Assembly: GCA_002449145.1 (NCBI GenBank)
Contig: DKCG01000034.1
Coordinates: 1-33,972 of the forward strand
From: Christensenella sp. UBA6880
GTDB taxonomy: Bacteria; Bacillota; Clostridia; Christensenellales; CAG-917
DNA: 33,972 nt
Direction of reading: 5' to 3'
Below, in pieces: positions 31,412 through 33,972 of the stretch. The notes under the pieces were generated by a model that worked only from the letters and a program-made list of their open reading frames with translations, ran no database searches and was not told the origin of the DNA. Every line of letters starts with the position of its first letter. The first letter of the stretch is position 1. The position numbers and the translations under genes were made by a program.

Positions 31412-32099
31412 ACGAAGGATGTTTGCGCGTGCAATAGTCGAAAGCGATGCATTCCTCGATATGCCGTTAAGTGCAAGATGTTTATATTTTGCGCTTGGTA
31501 TGGATGCCGACGACGACGGCTTCGTAGGCAATCCCAAAAGCGTTATGAGGCAGTCAAGCGCAACGCAAGACGACTTAAAGCTTTTAATCGCAAAACGATA
31601 CATTTTGTCTTTCGACAGTGGCGTGGTGGTTATCAAACATTGGCGCATAAATAACTATCTGCGAAACTACCGTTACAAACCCACTACATACGTAGAAGAA
31701 TTGAAAACCTTGACACTCGATAATAAGGGCGCGTACACGGAAATTAAGGGCGGTATACCACACGGTATACCAACGGTATACCAAATGGATACCCAGTATA
31801 GTTTAGGTAAGTATAAAGAAAGTACGAACGAATATAAAGAGATAAATATAAAAGATAACAATGCGCATACGCGTGAGTCTTACGAAGACATTATCGACAA
31901 TATGTGTCTTGAAGATGACGTTCGTCCAATACTATCGGAATTTATCAAACATTGTCGGCTGAACGGAAGAACGCTGACAAACGCAAAGCTTGAAGGAATC
32001 CTCGTTTATATGGACTGCAAAGGCTATTCTGTAAGCGACAAAATCAAGGCTTTAAGCGACGCAATAAAGGGCGGATATTTCGATATAAAAAGACAGTGA
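31404..32099 (+). CDS. Phage replisome organizer / replication initiator
   Basis: 231 aa. The N-terminus AERRMFARAIVESDAFLDMP and YFALGMDADDDGFVGNPKSVMR is the hallmark of the phage replisome organizer family (winged-helix, lambda O-like role). A linker (about 105-150) containing repeats at DNA level separates it from a C-terminal helical region (ILSEFIKHCRLNGRTLTNAKL) with DnaD-like flavour. I chose ATG 31404, preceded by GGTGAGAG, rather than the GTG three codons earlier. It probably binds the origin within its own gene and recruits the host helicase. Confidence 0.87.
   Translation: MAERRMFARAIVESDAFLDMPLSARCLYFALGMDADDDGFVGNPKSVMRQSSATQDDLKLLIAKRYILSFDSGVVVIKHWRINNYLRNYRYKPTTYVEELKTLTLDNKGAYTEIKGGIPHGIPTVYQMDTQYSLGKYKESTNEYKEINIKDNNAHTRESYEDIIDNMCLEDDVRPILSEFIKHCRLNGRTLTNAKLEGILVYMDCKGYSVSDKIKALSDAIKGGYFDIKRQ
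31751..31865. other. Putative phage replication origin: iterons plus AT-rich stretch
   Basis: CGGTATACCA occurs at 31751-31760, 31763-31772 and 31774-31783, and a degenerate TGGATACCCA at 31786-31795; each contains or approximates the palindrome GGTATACC at 11-12 bp steps, about one helical turn. From 31796 to 31862 the sequence is very A/T-rich, fit for strand opening. The array lies in the linker part of the initiator gene, exactly as in lambda gene O. Confidence 0.75.
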
Positions 32100-32110
32100 G
32101 GAAAATTATA

Positions 32111-32485
32111 ATGAACAAATTGAACCTAAAAGCAAGCAACGATTACGAAAAATCAATTTTGAAATATCTTGAAGAAAACGCATCTGACTTTTTAGCGATG
32201 AAAATCAATCAAGGGAACAAAACCTTGCAATCATGCTTTTCTTACATCCGAAGTATGGCTCAAAAGAAGGCGAAAAACGGTTGTGCAATGATTGAAGATG
32301 CTGTTGTTTATGGTTGGGCTATTCACTACTTTGAAGAAGATGATATAGCCGAACCCGAAGAGAAGAAAACAAAAGAGAAGACACTATCATCTCAAAAGGC
32401 GATAAGCGCAACAGCAAAAATCGGCAAGCCGCAAGACAAGTTGCAAAACGACAATTTTTCAATCTTTGATTTTATGGGGGTATAA
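32111..32485 (+). CDS. PcfK-like protein
   Basis: 124 aa. ASDFLAMKINQGNKTLQSCFSYIRSMAQKKA and VYGWAIHYFEEDDI match the PcfK family first named on the enterococcal plasmid pCF10. The function is unknown. The disordered tail is Lys/Glu-rich and ends NFSIFDFMGV. ATG 32111 follows GAGGAAAA; the frame is open a few codons further up into the previous gene. It is paired with pcfJ, 2 bp downstream. Confidence 0.82.
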   Translation: MNKLNLKASNDYEKSILKYLEENASDFLAMKINQGNKTLQSCFSYIRSMAQKKAKNGCAMIEDAVVYGWAIHYFEEDDIAEPEEKKTKEKTLSSQKAISATAKIGKPQDKLQNDNFSIFDFMGV

Positions 32486-32487
32486 AT

Positions 32488-33759
32488 ATGTTGCCGAGAA
32501 AACTAACAAAAGCAAAGATACGAGAAATCTGCGCTTATGATAAGGAAAAACATCAAGGAGTTAATTTGTCGCGCGTATACGCCTATTTTGAGGAAAAAGG
32601 AAACGCATTGCTTAAAGTTATAGTTGCCGTCAAAAACCATCCGAAGACAGGAAAACAGATGTGTAAACAAGTCTGTGTGCGCGATACCAAAGGCAATGTA
32701 TACAGGAGAGATTGCGAGTTTACCTATTGTGCAGGCTATTCGTTTGATTGGTCTTCCGAAATTGCCGGCGGAGAATCAGACACACCGTGGATAAAAGTAC
32801 CCGATAATTTATGCAATCTATATGCCGTGCAGATGATGCCGAACCTTGACGACACTATATACAAATATTCGGGATACAAACAATGTGTCGAGCAAAACAT
32901 CGATTTGATTGAATATCTAAAAGTGTGGCTCAAACATCCGCGCGTTGAAATGCTTGCAAAAGCAGGTCTTGCGCACGTCGCATTATATTCAAGCATTGTT
33001 TCGATGTTGGAAAAAGACAAAAACTTCGCGAAATGGTTTTGCAAAAACGCAGCGATACTTACACACGGCAAAAGATACACCGCAAACGAAATCAAAACAG
33101 CATACAAGTACAAAGTCGATCCACGAGAAATTGCGGAAATAACGAGATACATGTCGCCAAATCAATTGCTGACATTCTTAAAGACTTTCAAAGTTAGCGA
33201 TTTTAAGCGAATGAAAGCCTATGTCGAACAGCAAAACAAATATATGGGCTCATATATCGACTATTTGCGTGCTTGTAGAGTCCTCGATGTAGACATGCGC
33301 GACACAAAAAATGTTTTTCCAAAAGATTTTGCATACTGGCATCAAGTGAGGATAGACCAATACAGAGCGGATTCAAATAGAAAAAAATACCTTAAAGAAC
33401 TTGTTGATTTTAGCAAGGTATCAAAGCAGTATGAGATGCTTGAAATGAAAGATATCTTCACGGTCATGATTGCAAGAACAAAAGAAGATTTGGTGAATGA
33501 AGGCGAAGCGTTGCATCACTGCGTAGGACGCATGAATTATGGCCAAAAAATGAGAAGAAAAGAATCTCTAATATTCTTTGTTCGCAACACCACTACGCCC
33601 GATGTGCCGTTTGTGACGATTGAGTTTTCACTTTTGCGCAAAGAAGTGTTGCAATGTTACGGAATACACGATTCAAAACCAACACAAGACGTTCTCGATT
33701 TTGTATTTGGGAAGTGGACGAATTATGCAATACAGCAAATGAGTCGCATTGCGGAATAG
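32488..33759 (+). CDS. PcfJ-like protein
   Basis: 423 aa. The C-terminal part carries the PcfJ signature GEALHHCVGRMNYGQ (near 341-353), then FFVRN, PFVTIEFSL and QCYGIHDSKPTQDVLDFV. The first 300 residues are mostly helical, with scattered Cys (KQMCKQVCV, DCEFTYC) that could bind metal. Function unknown despite wide occurrence in Firmicutes phages and conjugative elements. A weak ribosome binding site (GGGGGT) lies within the end of pcfK, suggesting coupling. Confidence 0.85.
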   Translation: MLPRKLTKAKIREICAYDKEKHQGVNLSRVYAYFEEKGNALLKVIVAVKNHPKTGKQMCKQVCVRDTKGNVYRRDCEFTYCAGYSFDWSSEIAGGESDTPWIKVPDNLCNLYAVQMMPNLDDTIYKYSGYKQCVEQNIDLIEYLKVWLKHPRVEMLAKAGLAHVALYSSIVSMLEKDKNFAKWFCKNAAILTHGKRYTANEIKTAYKYKVDPREIAEITRYMSPNQLLTFLKTFKVSDFKRMKAYVEQQNKYMGSYIDYLRACRVLDVDMRDTKNVFPKDFAYWHQVRIDQYRADSNRKKYLKELVDFSKVSKQYEMLEMKDIFTVMIARTKEDLVNEGEALHHCVGRMNYGQKMRRKESLIFFVRNTTTPDVPFVTIEFSLLRKEVLQCYGIHDSKPTQDVLDFVFGKWTNYAIQQMSRIAE

Positions 33760-33768
33760 GTGGTGGCA

Positions 33769-33969
33769 ATGACAATTCAAGAGTATAAACAACAACTATA
33801 CGATGCGTGCAGGGAACATATCTTCCTTGCACAGCAGGCTCTCGACCGATATGCCACGGCAAAGACCGACCGAGAACGAGAATACGCAAAGATAGACAAC
33901 TTACAACACCTTGCCGCACACAGCGCATTGCAATGGGCATTGTACAAGGCGAGCGAACTTGAAAAATAA
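33769..33969 (+). CDS. Small helical phage protein, unknown
   Basis: 66 aa (MTIQEYKQQLYDACREHIFL...), almost wholly alpha-helical and Gln/Ala-rich. AGGTGGT precedes ATG 33769; two in-frame GTG codons lie just upstream. It begins 9 nt after pcfJ and ends 3 bp before the window edge. The early operon evidently continues beyond. Confidence 0.65.
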   Translation: MTIQEYKQQLYDACREHIFLAQQALDRYATAKTDREREYAKIDNLQHLAAHSALQWALYKASELEK

Positions 33970-33972
33970 ATT

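Noticed and set aside
1..33972. CRISPR array, complete insertion sequence or rRNA genes
   Set aside because: No regularly spaced repeat-spacer array, no transposase-like frame and no rRNA segments were seen on either strand.

Overview
The window looks like a chromosome segment of an uncultured, gut-type Clostridia member (Bacillota). Reasons: the conserved order plsX-rnc-smc-ftsY-ylxM-ffh-rpsP-khpA-rimM-trmD-rbgA-rnhB-yraN, strong AGGAGG-type ribosome binding sites, TTG starts on smc and lepA, a YlxM protein and many short A5/T5 intrinsic terminators. Lineage below class is a guess (Christensenellales-like); nothing here fixes it. All functions are read from the sequence and from family knowledge; no search was run.

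Region 1 (1-16110) is housekeeping: phospholipid synthesis (plsX), RNA processing (rnc), chromosome condensation (smc), SRP targeting (ftsY, ylxM, ffh), ribosome and tRNA maturation (rpsP, khpA, rimM, trmD, rbgA), RNase HII, YraN, L19 and a large membrane glycosyltransferase-like lipoprotein. Compared with the usual Firmicutes order, acpP and the fab genes are missing between plsX and rnc, and rplS lies after yraN with its own promoter and an L19-leader-like RNA. The 672-bp gap between smc and ftsY holds a tandemly duplicated, hairpin-packed element.

Region 2 (16110-25240) holds a glycerophosphodiester phosphodiesterase on the minus strand, then lepA, hemW, prs, a metallo-beta-lactamase-fold hydrolase, rho with an N/Q-rich insertion, a flavin-reductase-like protein with a PCP-reductase-like tail, a strong promoter driving a structured RNA candidate, and tRNA-Ser(GGA).

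Region 3 (about 25200 to the end) is the left part of a prophage, apparently integrated in the 3' end of tRNA-Ser. It is visibly more AT-rich. A leftward lysogeny operon (cI-like S24 repressor, unknown 228-aa protein, tyrosine integrase) diverges from a rightward early operon (Cro-like HTH, excisionase-like HTH, small protein, Gp157, Rad52-like annealing protein, NinB-like protein, GIY-YIG nuclease, winged-helix-like protein, replisome organizer, PcfK, PcfJ, small protein). Inverted repeats of consensus TGTYGCA-N4-TGCRACA in the switch region are probable CI/Cro operators. Three GGTATACC palindromes and a fourth degenerate copy, followed by AT-rich DNA inside the replisome-organizer gene, look like a lambda-type intragenic origin. 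The right end of the prophage is beyond the window.
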